Source of the DNA: CAIQJJ01 sp049325275
GTDB taxonomy: Bacteria; Chloroflexota; Anaerolineae; Anaerolineales; UBA4823
DNA: 64,000 nucleotides
Direction of reading: 5' to 3'
Assembly: GCA_049325275.1 (NCBI GenBank)
Contig: JBMOLU010000040.1
Coordinates: 62,001-126,000 of the forward strand
The notes under the pieces are model-generated. The model worked only from the letters and a program-made list of their open reading frames with translations, had not been told where the DNA came from and did not search any database. Made by a program: the position numbers and the translations under genes. This document shows, piece after piece, positions 33,071 to 40,621 of this stretch (positions are counted from its first letter, which is position 1; every line of letters starts with the position of its first letter).

Positions 33071-34786
33071 ATGAAGAAACTTTTCCCCCTCGTTTCCATT
33101 CTTCTTTTCACCGCCATGCTTTTGGCGGCCTGCACCCAGGCGACGGCCACCCTCGCGCCGGACGCAACCGAAGCCACTGCCGCAACCGCTGTTTCTGCCA
33201 CGGAGACCACCGCACCCGAAGCGACTGCGGCAGAAGCAACGACCGCCCCAGAACCTACCCAGCCTGCTGCGGATACGGCGCAGCCGACCCAATCCGGCCC
33301 CGACACCGATGCGCCGAAAACCCTGCGCCTGCCGGACCTGGGTGGCCGCACGGTGGCGGCGGTGACGGGCAACGACTACACCCCGCTGAACTTCGTCGAT
33401 CCGCTGAGCGGGGAGGCGGTCGGCTGGGAGTACGATGCGGTCAACGAAATCTGCCGCCGCCTGAACTGCGTGGTGGACTGGCAGGTGACGTCGTGGGACA
33501 CGATGATTGCCGCGGTGAAGGAAGGCCAGTTCGACGTCGGCATGGACGGGATCACCATCACCGACGAGCGCCGGCAGCAGGTCGACTTCTCTGAGCCGTA
33601 CATGCGTTCGCAGCAGTTCATGCTGGTGCGCGCCGGCGAGACACGCTTCGCCACGCCGGAGGAGTTCGCCGCCGACGAGAATCTGCTGATCGGCTCGCAG
33701 ACGGGCACGACCAACTTCTACACCGCCGTCTATGCGGTGCTTGACGGCGACGAAGCCAACCCGCGCATCAAGCTCTTCGACAACTTCGGCGCTGCCGTGC
33801 AGGCCCTGCTGGCTGGTGACGTCGACATGGTGCTGTTGGACGCCGCTTCGGGCCGCGGCTACATCGGCGCCAACCCCGACCGGCTCGAAATCATCGGCGA
33901 CCCCCTCGGCAGCGAAGAGTTCGGCTTCATCTTCACCCCCGGCTCCGACCTGGTCGATCCGTTCAACCGGGCCATCGCCCAGATGCAGGCCGATGGTTAC
34001 CTCGATTACCTCAACACGCGCTGGTTCTTCCTCGCCGACCCCACCGCTGAAGACCTTTACGACCGCCTGCCGGACCTGGGTGGCCGCACGGTGGCGGCGG
34101 TGACGGGCAACGACTACACCCCGCTGAACTTCGTCGATCCGCTGAGCGGGGAGGCGGTCGGTTGGGAGTACGATGCGGTCAACGAAATCTGCCGCCGCCT
34201 GAACTGCGTGGTGGACTGGCAGGTGACGTCGTGGGACACGATGATTGCCGCGGTGAAGGAAGGCCAGTTCGACGTCGGCATGGACGGGATCACCATCACC
34301 GACGAGCGCCGGCAGCAGGTCGACTTCTCTGAGCCGTACATGCGTTCGCAGCAGTTCATGCTGGTGCGCGCCGGCGAGACACGCTTCGCCACGCCGGAGG
34401 AGTTCGCCGCCGACGAGAATCTGCTGATCGGCTCGCAGACGGGCACGACCAACTTCTACACCGCCGTCTATGCGGTGCTTGACGGCGACGAAGCCAACCC
34501 GCGCATCAAGCTCTTCGAGAACTTCGGCGCTGCCGTGCAGGCCCTGCTGGCCGGTGACGTCGACATGGTGCTGTTGGACGCCGCTTCAGGCCGCGGCTAC
34601 ATCGGCGCCAACCCCGACCGGCTCGAAATCATCGGCGACCCCCTCGGCAGCGAAGAGTTCGGCTTCATCTTCACCCCCGGCTCCGACCTGGTCGCCGCCT
34701 TCGATGCCGCCATCCAAACCATGCGGGCCGACGGTTTTCTCGAGCACCTCGACACACGCTGGTTCTTCCTGTACGAACCGGAATAA
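33071..34786 (+). CDS. ABC-transporter amino-acid-binding lipoprotein with two near-identical tandem binding domains
   Basis: This 571-aa protein is a lipoprotein: the signal peptide ends L-L-A-A-C with lipidation predicted at Cys21. A Thr/Ala/Glu/Pro-rich linker (about 22-85) leads to two copies of a family-3 solute-binding domain, at about 86-330 and 332-571. Each has the family hallmarks GWEYDAVNEICRRLNCVVDW, GQFDVGMDGITITDERRQQV and FSEPYMRSQQFMLV. Over the duplicated stretch I see one amino-acid difference between copies (KLFDNFG against KLFENFG). Tandem binding domains are known in GlnPQ-type systems, but those differ in sequence and affinity; here the copies are essentially identical, pointing to a very recent duplication or an assembly error. 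The permease follows after 12 bp. No ATPase gene is present nearby. The substrate is probably a polar or cationic amino acid. Confidence 0.88.
   Translation: MKKLFPLVSILLFTAMLLAACTQATATLAPDATEATAATAVSATETTAPEATAAEATTAPEPTQPAADTAQPTQSGPDTDAPKTLRLPDLGGRTVAAVTGNDYTPLNFVDPLSGEAVGWEYDAVNEICRRLNCVVDWQVTSWDTMIAAVKEGQFDVGMDGITITDERRQQVDFSEPYMRSQQFMLVRAGETRFATPEEFAADENLLIGSQTGTTNFYTAVYAVLDGDEANPRIKLFDNFGAAVQALLAGDVDMVLLDAASGRGYIGANPDRLEIIGDPLGSEEFGFIFTPGSDLVDPFNRAIAQMQADGYLDYLNTRWFFLADPTAEDLYDRLPDLGGRTVAAVTGNDYTPLNFVDPLSGEAVGWEYDAVNEICRRLNCVVDWQVTSWDTMIAAVKEGQFDVGMDGITITDERRQQVDFSEPYMRSQQFMLVRAGETRFATPEEFAADENLLIGSQTGTTNFYTAVYAVLDGDEANPRIKLFENFGAAVQALLAGDVDMVLLDAASGRGYIGANPDRLEIIGDPLGSEEFGFIFTPGSDLVAAFDAAIQTMRADGFLEHLDTRWFFLYEPE
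33326..33956 (+). repeat. Direct repeat, copy 1 (631 bp, binding-domain duplication)
   Basis: Matches 34064-34694 at an exact offset of 738 bp. I see four differences: C/T at 33424, C/G at 33781 (Asp/Glu), T/C at 33814 and G/A at 33850. Confidence 0.95.
34064..34694 (+). repeat. Direct repeat, copy 2 (631 bp, binding-domain duplication)
   Basis: Second copy of 33326-33956. Sequences flanking the two copies (the C-terminal end of each domain) differ clearly, for example DPFNRAIAQMQADGYLDYL in domain 1 against AAFDAAIQTMRADGFLEHL in domain 2, so homogenisation affected only the 631-bp core. Confidence 0.95.
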
Positions 34787-34798
34787 CGTTTTTTTTTC

Positions 34799-35620
34799 AT
34801 GAAGTCACCCTCGCGCTCCCACCTTCTGCCGCTTTCCGATCGCTTTTCCAGGCTTCCCTACTGGCTTTTGGCCGCCATCGTGCTGGCCGTACTCTTGCTA
34901 TGGGGGATTACGAACGATCAGGATTACCGCCTGATCTTCAACGCCGTACGCAAGGGCCTGGGGACGACGATCTACGTTTCTGTGGCCGCTTACAGCGCGG
35001 CGGTGATCCTGGGGCTGCTGTTGAGCCTGCTGCGCGTCCACCGCAACCGGGTGCTGCAAGAAGTGACCACCTTGTATACCGAGATCATGCGCGGCGTGCC
35101 GATGTTGGTACTGCTCTACTACATTTCCTTCGTCGGCGCGCCGGCGCTGGTCGCCGCCCTCAACGCGTTGGGTGCGCCCTTGATCGAACGTGAATGGGTC
35201 GGGAAGCTCGACATCCGCCAGGTCGACTTCACCGCCCGCGCCGTGCTGGCGCTCACCCTGGGGTACAGCGCCTTTATCGGGGAAATTTTCCGTGCAGGGA
35301 TTCAATCCATCGAGAAAGACCAGACCGAAGCCGGGCAGGTCGAGGGGGCCACGTACGCCCAGATCATGCGTTTCATCATCCTGCCGCAGGCTGTGCGCAA
35401 CGTGCTACCGGCCCTCGGCAACGAATTCATCGCCATCCTCAAAGACTCGGCCCTCGTCTCTGCCCTGGGCGTGCAAGACATCACCCAACTGGGCAAACTC
35501 TACTCGGCTTCTACCTTCAAATTCTTCGAAACCTACAACGTGGTCGCCTTTCTTTACCTGACGATGACAATGGGCCTGGCCGCACTGATCCGCTTTGTGG
35601 AGCAGCGCCTTGGGCGTTGA
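34799..35620 (+). CDS. Polar amino-acid ABC transporter permease (HisM/GlnP family)
   Basis: This 273-aa inner-membrane permease has a first transmembrane helix at about 20-38 (YWLLAAIVLAVLLLWGI), then the family core: G-L-G-T-T-I-Y-V-S, EIMRGVPMLVLLYYISFVG, and the EAA loop EAGQVEGATYAQIMRFIILP followed by QAVRNVLPALGNEFIAILKD, which contacts the ATPase. An extra stretch of about 35 residues (GAPALVAALNALGAPLIERE...) separates helices 3 and 4, as in some Chloroflexota and cyanobacterial members. It lies 12 bp downstream of the binding lipoprotein and surely works with it. The ATPase must be encoded elsewhere. No Shine-Dalgarno is evident before the ATG, which follows a T-tract, so translation may be coupled to the upstream gene. 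Confidence 0.9.
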   Translation: MKSPSRSHLLPLSDRFSRLPYWLLAAIVLAVLLLWGITNDQDYRLIFNAVRKGLGTTIYVSVAAYSAAVILGLLLSLLRVHRNRVLQEVTTLYTEIMRGVPMLVLLYYISFVGAPALVAALNALGAPLIEREWVGKLDIRQVDFTARAVLALTLGYSAFIGEIFRAGIQSIEKDQTEAGQVEGATYAQIMRFIILPQAVRNVLPALGNEFIAILKDSALVSALGVQDITQLGKLYSASTFKFFETYNVVAFLYLTMTMGLAALIRFVEQRLGR

Positions 35621-35820
35621 AGGGTTGCTGTTTCATGAAATGCTTTCTTCGGGTAGAATCTTCCTGACCCTGCCGATGTCAATAGGAGGGGCAAACTTTT
35701 GCCCGGTCAAAAATGGCTTTTGCCTTTCCGATAAACCCGTAAGCCTGGGCTTTCGTACAATGGACCAACTTGGCTTGAAATTGAAAACTATGGGTCTTCC
35801 GCGTTGAGCGTGAGGAATTC

Positions 35821-36051
35821 CCGCATTTGGGGGTTGTGAGCCTTGACTGTCTAACTGGTGGTGTGCACTGTACTGCACACCACCTGCCGAGGATGGCCGA
35901 AATTTGATATTCATGCGTGCGAAGCACGCATGAATATCAAATTTCGGGTTTTCCCTGTGTGCTGCGAAGCAGCCACACAAGTAAGACAGTCAGGGGGCTG
36001 TGAGCGTGCCAGGCAACCAGGTTGCAGCACGCTCACAGCTCCCAAATGCGG
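35821..36051. repeat. Nested inverted-repeat element (outer arms 35821-35841 and 36031-36051)
   Basis: The outer 21-nt arms are complementary at 19 positions; the two others would be G-U pairs in RNA. Inside lie TGACTGTCT/AGACAGTCA arms (35844-35852 and about 35984-35992), an 11-bp hairpin GGTGGTGTGCA/TGCACACCACC around 35857-35884, the perfect 24-bp hairpin at 35897-35947, a bulged hairpin with loop GAA at about 35956-35978, and a hairpin with arms GCTGTGAGCGTGC (35997-36009) and GCACGCTCACAGC (36027-36039). It could be a multi-branched structured RNA or a miniature mobile element. Confidence 0.7.
35897..35947. repeat. Perfect 24-bp hairpin with GAA loop
   Basis: Bases 35897-35920 are the exact reverse complement of 35924-35947, separated by GAA (35921-35923). 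No T-run follows on either strand, so it is not a simple terminator. Confidence 0.9.
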
Positions 36052-36102
36052 CCTCCTTTCACGGCGAAGCCGGGAGAGCCAAAACTATCTTGGGAGGGAA
36101 CA

Positions 36103-37695
36103 ATGATAAAGCGCCCGAATCTGCTTTGGGGAGTTGTTTTGCTGCTTGCCTGGCTGTTCGATCGTTTCTTTTGGGGAGCCGGCGGGCTCGGTATGAATTT
36201 CGCAGTCTATTTGACCATTTGCCTGGCGGGTGGCTTTGTCTTCTTGCTGGGGAATGGTTTGAAGCCGGCCTTCAAGGCCCTTTGGCTGCTCCTGCCGTTT
36301 TTCTTCTTTGCTGCCATCACGTTGATTCGCCGCGAGCCTCTGGCACTCTTTCTGGCGTATGTCTTCGTTTTTGTCTCCTTGGGGCTGTTGACGTTTACAT
36401 ATTTGGGTGGAAAATGGTTCCAGTATGGCCTGTTGGATTATGTGAAGCGAAGTTTTCACTGGATGAGCATGTCGATCTATCAACCCCTCGTCGTATTCTA
36501 TCAGTCGCAAAAAAACCGCCGTGAGCTGCTTGGCCGGTTCAGAGGCCTTCCGGTCAAACCGGTCCTGCGAGGTATCCTGATAGCCTTGCCTGTTGTGATG
36601 ATCCTGGCCGGTTTGCTATCGTCCGCCGACGCCGTTTTCGGCCAGAAATTACTGCGTGTGTTCAATCTATTCGATCTGGCAAGAATGCCGGAATACATTT
36701 TTCGGTTGGGCGTCGTCTTCCTGATCGCTTATGCGCTGGCAGGAACTTTCCTGTATGCGGCGCTTCACAGCGCAGACGAGCAGCTTGCCGATCAGGATGC
36801 GCCCACGATCGCCCCGTTTTTGGGCTTTACGGAAGCGGTGATCGTCCTTGGCAGTGTGGCTGTTTTGTTTTTAGCGTTCGTGATGATTCAATTCCAGTAT
36901 TTCTTTGGTGGTGAAGTCAACATCGGGGTGGATGGATTCACTTATTCCGAATATGCCCGCAGTGGTTTTAACGAGTTGATCACCGTTGCCGTGATCAGTT
37001 TGTTCCTTGTTCTTGGGCTGAGCGTTGCAACCGTTCGGCAAGACAACCGCCAACGGCTGCTCTATTCGGCCTTGAGCGTTGCCATTCTCAGCGAAGTTAT
37101 CGTGATCCTCGTATCGGCTTACCAGCGCCTGAACCTGGCAATTGATTGGCATGGCTTCTCGCGCTTGCGGCTCTACCCGCGTGTTTTTCTGATCTGGGTG
37201 GGAATCCTATTCGCCATCGTGATTGCTTTGGAAATCTTTCGCCGCGAACGCTATTTTCCCCTGGCTGCCCTGCTTGCCGCCTGCGGCTTTGCAGCCACGC
37301 TGGGCATCTTCAATGTGGATGGTACCATTGTTTCCCATAACGTGTTTCGCGCCGTGCAGGGCAAACACTTCAACGTGCATCACCTGACCATGCTCTCCGC
37401 CGATGCCGTACCGGCATTGGTGGATGCGTTTAACGATCCATCGCTGCCCGCGCCAATTCACCAGGGAATCGGCGCAGCGACACTGTGTTACCTATACGCG
37501 GATGCCTATCACGACGACGTCTTTGCGGAGCGTCCGGCTTTTGATTGGCGTTCGGTCACAGTTTCACGGTGGATGGCCGTCAACGCCTTGCGCGAGGTGA
37601 GGGACCGTTTCGATGATTACCGCATCGTCCAGAAGCCGGGCTTTGTGATGAATGTATACACGCCCGACAATCAGATTTACGAATGTAGTCAATAA
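36103..37695 (+). CDS. Multi-pass membrane protein of the DUF4173 (DUF4153-like) type
   Basis: This gene encodes 530 aa from the ATG at 36103 (GGGAGGG 5-10 nt upstream; the longer open frame from 36022 runs through the repeat element). About 11-12 hydrophobic segments alternate with short loops (LLWGVVLLLAWLFDRFF; LLPFFFFAAITLIRREPLAL; VLRGILIALPVVMILAGLL; AVIVLGSVAVLFLAFVMI). The conserved block FGGEVNIGVDGFTYSEYAR, then GFNELITVAVISLFLVLGL, is typical of DUF4173 proteins, which often accompany sensor or regulatory genes but have no known activity. The last 100 residues are soluble and HEAT-like (LSADAVPALVDAFNDPSLP). The coding sequence looks visibly less GC-rich than its neighbours, and it follows the inverted-repeat element, so acquisition by transfer is possible. 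Confidence 0.8.
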   Translation: MIKRPNLLWGVVLLLAWLFDRFFWGAGGLGMNFAVYLTICLAGGFVFLLGNGLKPAFKALWLLLPFFFFAAITLIRREPLALFLAYVFVFVSLGLLTFTYLGGKWFQYGLLDYVKRSFHWMSMSIYQPLVVFYQSQKNRRELLGRFRGLPVKPVLRGILIALPVVMILAGLLSSADAVFGQKLLRVFNLFDLARMPEYIFRLGVVFLIAYALAGTFLYAALHSADEQLADQDAPTIAPFLGFTEAVIVLGSVAVLFLAFVMIQFQYFFGGEVNIGVDGFTYSEYARSGFNELITVAVISLFLVLGLSVATVRQDNRQRLLYSALSVAILSEVIVILVSAYQRLNLAIDWHGFSRLRLYPRVFLIWVGILFAIVIALEIFRRERYFPLAALLAACGFAATLGIFNVDGTIVSHNVFRAVQGKHFNVHHLTMLSADAVPALVDAFNDPSLPAPIHQGIGAATLCYLYADAYHDDVFAERPAFDWRSVTVSRWMAVNALREVRDRFDDYRIVQKPGFVMNVYTPDNQIYECSQ

Positions 37696-37751
37696 TCAGT
37701 TTTGGCACCCCTGTTCATGAACCGACTGGCAAAGAAAAAATGTCGTAAACG

Positions 37752-39377
37752 CTACAACTCCTGCTGCTCGAAAACTCCCACAGACACTAACAGCGCCATC
37801 AGGGTCACGACCACCGCTGAAGCGGCCGCGCCGGCTTGTGCGCCGCTGAACAGTTCCTGCGCCGTAAGCGCCTGGCTGACCCCGGCCGAAAGCTGCCCGG
37901 CCGTCGCTGCCCAACCGAGCAACCCGCCCGGCAGCAGCACCCCATACTGGGGGATATTGCCGGCCAGCATCAGCAGGACCGACAGCCCCAGCCCGATGCC
38001 GCCAGCCGCGGCGGTCGATTTGCCCAGCGTACTGCCCACCAGGCTCAGCCCGGCGAAAGGCAGCACCCACAGGAACAACAACAGGTTCATCAAGGTGAAG
38101 TTTCCGGCCTCCGGTGCGCCGAACAAAATCCAGGTGTAGTAATAAGCGCCCACCGCCGATAATCCGAAGGCGGCCAGGTACATCACAATCTGGGCGACCA
38201 GCTTGCTGGCGACGAAGGCCTCGCGGGACATAGGCTTGCTCAGGATCATGGCGGCCACGCCGCGCTCTTTTTCCCCCACCACCACGCCCATGCCCAGCAA
38301 GACGGCCAGCAGAAAGCCAAACTGGGTGATGTTTTTGATGTATTGCGTCATAGCATCGGCCGCCGTTGGAACGGGGATCAGATCGGCAAATTGTTCGGCG
38401 CCTTCGATCATGCCAAGCATTTCGGGGGTAAATTTGGCCAGCAAGGGAGACGCCAGCCCAAAGATAAGGAACACAGCCCACACCACCAGCATGCGCCTGG
38501 TACGCCAGGCCTGGAAGATTTCCTTGCGTGTGGCTACCCAGAAGACGGCCCAGGCGGCTTGCCAGTTGTCATTGTCCTTTTTCCCCGGCAAATCTGCCTG
38601 CCGCGCCGTCCACCACACCCACAGCCACCCCGGGAGCAGGATGATGGCGAAGGCTGAGAGCACCTGCACGTTGCTGCCGGTTTCGCTTTGCCGCATCCAG
38701 ACCGCCCCAAAGTCTACCGCAGCATGGTAAAGAATCGCCAGCGGCAGGTAAAACCAGTTGCGGCGGAAACCTCCCCTGCCGGCGAAAGCCTTCCATACCA
38801 TCAGCGAAAGCACGACGTGGAAACCGATCGCCAGCAAGCGTTCCACCAGGGGCCAGAATGCATCCCATGGGGTTTGCGCTATTGCCACCAACTGTGTGTT
38901 CAACGCGGCCAGCTGTTCGGCGGTTAAGCCGAGTGCTGCCAGATCTCTCCCGATCAGCGGCAACAAGAAGCTCGCCATCGATGCCACCAGCACGCCCCCG
39001 AAGACCATCGACTCGAACCCGCCGTGCCCCAGGCCGAGCATGACGCCGTCTTGCAGGCGCATCCAGCCGGGGCGCACTTTCTGAAGCACGGCATACCCCA
39101 GGGCGCGTGCCAGTTCTTCACACAGGCCGGCCGTCAACCCGAGGATCAGCGCCGATTGCCAGACCGGCAGGTCTGGAGCCGCTTCGCCGGGTAGCAGGCC
39201 GATCTCGCTCAGCCACTCGTTGAGCGGCAGGTGAACGGCCTGGGAGATAAAGAACGTGAGCGCCCCCACGCTGAAGAGCAGCCAGGGTGTGGGGGACCTG
39301 CGCCGTAGCAGCCAGGCGAAGGCTGCCGGCAGGAGGATCATCAACAAGACAGAAAGGGTGTAGGTCAGTTCGAACAT
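37752..39377 (-). CDS. Fusion of YhfC-like intramembrane metalloprotease and ABC-2 permease
   Basis: This is a 541-aa membrane protein. Residues 1-255 match the YhfC family: a helix with GLTAGLCEELARALGYAVLQ (E-E-x-x-R, about 79-98), GLGHGGFESMVFGGVL (His/Glu pair, about 114-128) and LYHAAVDFGAVW (about 214-225), together the likely metal site. From about 270 the sequence is an ABC-2 type permease (VATRKEIFQAWRTRRMLVVW; GMGVVVGEKERGVAAMILSK, PMSREAFVASKLVAQIVMYL; six helices). In relatives I know these are separate proteins. Here they are one chain with a single short linker (ARQADLPGKKDNDNWQ). It lies 47 bp downstream of the ATPase gene, so it is the membrane part of that exporter. Substrate unknown; membrane stress or peptide export is plausible. 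Confidence 0.8.
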   Translation of the reverse strand: MFELTYTLSVLLMILLPAAFAWLLRRRSPTPWLLFSVGALTFFISQAVHLPLNEWLSEIGLLPGEAAPDLPVWQSALILGLTAGLCEELARALGYAVLQKVRPGWMRLQDGVMLGLGHGGFESMVFGGVLVASMASFLLPLIGRDLAALGLTAEQLAALNTQLVAIAQTPWDAFWPLVERLLAIGFHVVLSLMVWKAFAGRGGFRRNWFYLPLAILYHAAVDFGAVWMRQSETGSNVQVLSAFAIILLPGWLWVWWTARQADLPGKKDNDNWQAAWAVFWVATRKEIFQAWRTRRMLVVWAVFLIFGLASPLLAKFTPEMLGMIEGAEQFADLIPVPTAADAMTQYIKNITQFGFLLAVLLGMGVVVGEKERGVAAMILSKPMSREAFVASKLVAQIVMYLAAFGLSAVGAYYYTWILFGAPEAGNFTLMNLLLFLWVLPFAGLSLVGSTLGKSTAAAGGIGLGLSVLLMLAGNIPQYGVLLPGGLLGWAATAGQLSAGVSQALTAQELFSGAQAGAAASAVVVTLMALLVSVGVFEQQEL

Positions 39378-39424
39378 CTTGGTTCCGTACCGTTCGCGCT
39401 ACCGATCAGCGCAAAAATCGCAGA

Positions 39425-40417
39425 CTAGCCGCTGAGCTGCAAGAAGATTTCTTCGAGCGAAGGCCGCACCCATTCGTAGCGCCGCAACGCCAGCGGGTAC
39501 GCGGCTAGCAGAGGCAGGATTTCCCGGCGTGCTGCCGGAACGTCTTGCACCATCACCCGCAAGACCGCTTCCTGCTGTTTGACGTCCGATACCCAGGCTT
39601 GAGCTTGCAGCACCCGCAGCAGTTCTGCCGGGATGCCGGCTGCGCCGCCGCCGTTTGCCGGCTCGAATTCCAGGTCGACGGCGTCGACGGCATACTGCGC
39701 CAACAGTTCGTCCCGTCCGGAGACGAGTACCAGCTTGCCCTGATGCAGGATCGAGATCGTGTCGCAGATACGTTCGACATCGTTGAGGATGTGGCTGGAA
39801 AAGAAGACCGTGGCCTGGCCGCGTAGCTGGGCAAGCATGGCCAACACTTCATAGCGCCCGGCCGGGTCGAGGGCGCTGGTGGGTTCGTCGAGCAGCAGGA
39901 CGCGCGGCCTGCCCATCAGGGCCTGGGCGATCCCCAGGCGTTGCAGCATCCCACCCGAAAAGCCGCCGATGCGCCGTTTGGCCGCGCGCTGCAAGTCGGC
40001 CAGGTCCAGCAGTTCGCCGATCTGCTTTTTACGCTCGGCAAACGGCAGGCCCTGAATCTGGCCGACGTAATCGAGGTACTCGCGCGGGGTCATCCAATTG
40101 TAAAAAGCCGGGTCTTGCGGCAGGTAACCCAGGCGGCTGCGCGCCAGGCGGTCGGCGCCGGTCGTTTCCAGGCCGGCGACCCAGGCCTGTCCGGCCGTCG
40201 GCTGCGCCAGCCCGGCCAGCATGCGCAGGGTGGTCGTTTTGCCGGCGCCGTTGCGTCCCAAGAAGCCGAAGATGGCGCCGTAAGGCACCGCCAGAGTCAG
40301 GCCTTCCAGTGCCTGCACCGGACCGTAGCGCTTGGACAATCCCTGGCAGCAAATGGCCCATTCACGGTAGTGAATGTCTTGATGCGGCGTTGCATGAGGA
40401 AACCTGGCTTCCATCAC
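39425..40417 (-). CDS. ABC transporter ATP-binding protein (ABC-2 exporter)
   Basis: This 330-aa ATPase has Walker A GRNGAGKTTTLRML (about 54-67), Q-loop YLPQDPAFYNWMTP, signature FSGGMLQRLGIAQAL, Walker B RVLLLDEPTSALDP and H-loop FFSSHILNDVERICD. The C-terminal 100 residues form the extra domain usual in CcmA/DrrA/NatA-type exporters. The frame begins GTG-ATG directly after the previous stop (TAA-GTG-ATG), so either codon may start it; 40414 is the ATG. It forms an operon with the small PLDc_N protein upstream and the fused permease downstream. Confidence 0.9.
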   Translation of the reverse strand: MMEARFPHATPHQDIHYREWAICCQGLSKRYGPVQALEGLTLAVPYGAIFGFLGRNGAGKTTTLRMLAGLAQPTAGQAWVAGLETTGADRLARSRLGYLPQDPAFYNWMTPREYLDYVGQIQGLPFAERKKQIGELLDLADLQRAAKRRIGGFSGGMLQRLGIAQALMGRPRVLLLDEPTSALDPAGRYEVLAMLAQLRGQATVFFSSHILNDVERICDTISILHQGKLVLVSGRDELLAQYAVDAVDLEFEPANGGGAAGIPAELLRVLQAQAWVSDVKQQEAVLRVMVQDVPAARREILPLLAAYPLALRRYEWVRPSLEEIFLQLSG

Positions 40418-40621
40418 TTACTCGTCCTCGCGGCCGATCACAAAGTAGATGATCGGGCCAATCATGTTGACGAATAAAATCACCAAGGCCCATACCCACT
40501 TCGGGCCGCGGGTCTTTTCCCGGCGGACGAGATCGTACAGGGCAACCACCAGCAAGATTAACTGAATGATCAGGAGCGGGACCAGCATAGGCAAGTATTC
40601 GGCAATCGTTTCGGTCGTCAT
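40418..40621 (-). CDS. Small two-helix membrane protein of the PLDc_N type
   Basis: This gene encodes 67 aa from the ATG at 40621, with AAGGAG six nt upstream; the longer open frame to 40810 has no start signal. Two transmembrane helices (YLPMLVPLLIIQLILLVVAL; WVWALVILFVNMIGPIIYFV) flank the conserved D-L-V-R-R-E-K-T-R-G-P-K loop and end in G-R-E-D-E, the phospholipase-D-nuclease N-terminal domain. Family members such as Bacillus YxlE sit beside an ABC ATPase and permease (YxlF, YxlG) and act as negative regulators of a sigma factor. The same gene order occurs here, without a sigma factor in view. Confidence 0.85.
   Translation of the reverse strand: MTTETIAEYLPMLVPLLIIQLILLVVALYDLVRREKTRGPKWVWALVILFVNMIGPIIYFVIGREDE

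Larger units (their letters stand above)
35621..36102. other. 480-bp non-coding gap with nested inverted repeats
   Basis: No convincing gene is present; open frames here have no family resemblance. From 35821 the gap is almost entirely inverted repeats (listed separately), ending with the GGGAGGG ribosome-binding site of the next gene at 36092-36098. The stretch 35621-35820 shows nothing I can name. Confidence 0.6.

Noticed and set aside
35595..35980. Small open frames in the gap after the permease
   Set aside because: They run through palindromes, lack ribosome-binding sites and show no resemblance to protein families.
35821..36051. Integron attC site or CRISPR array
   Set aside because: The inverted repeats are nested around one centre, not evenly spaced direct repeats, and no attC core (RYYYAAC with its partner) or cas/integrase gene is present.
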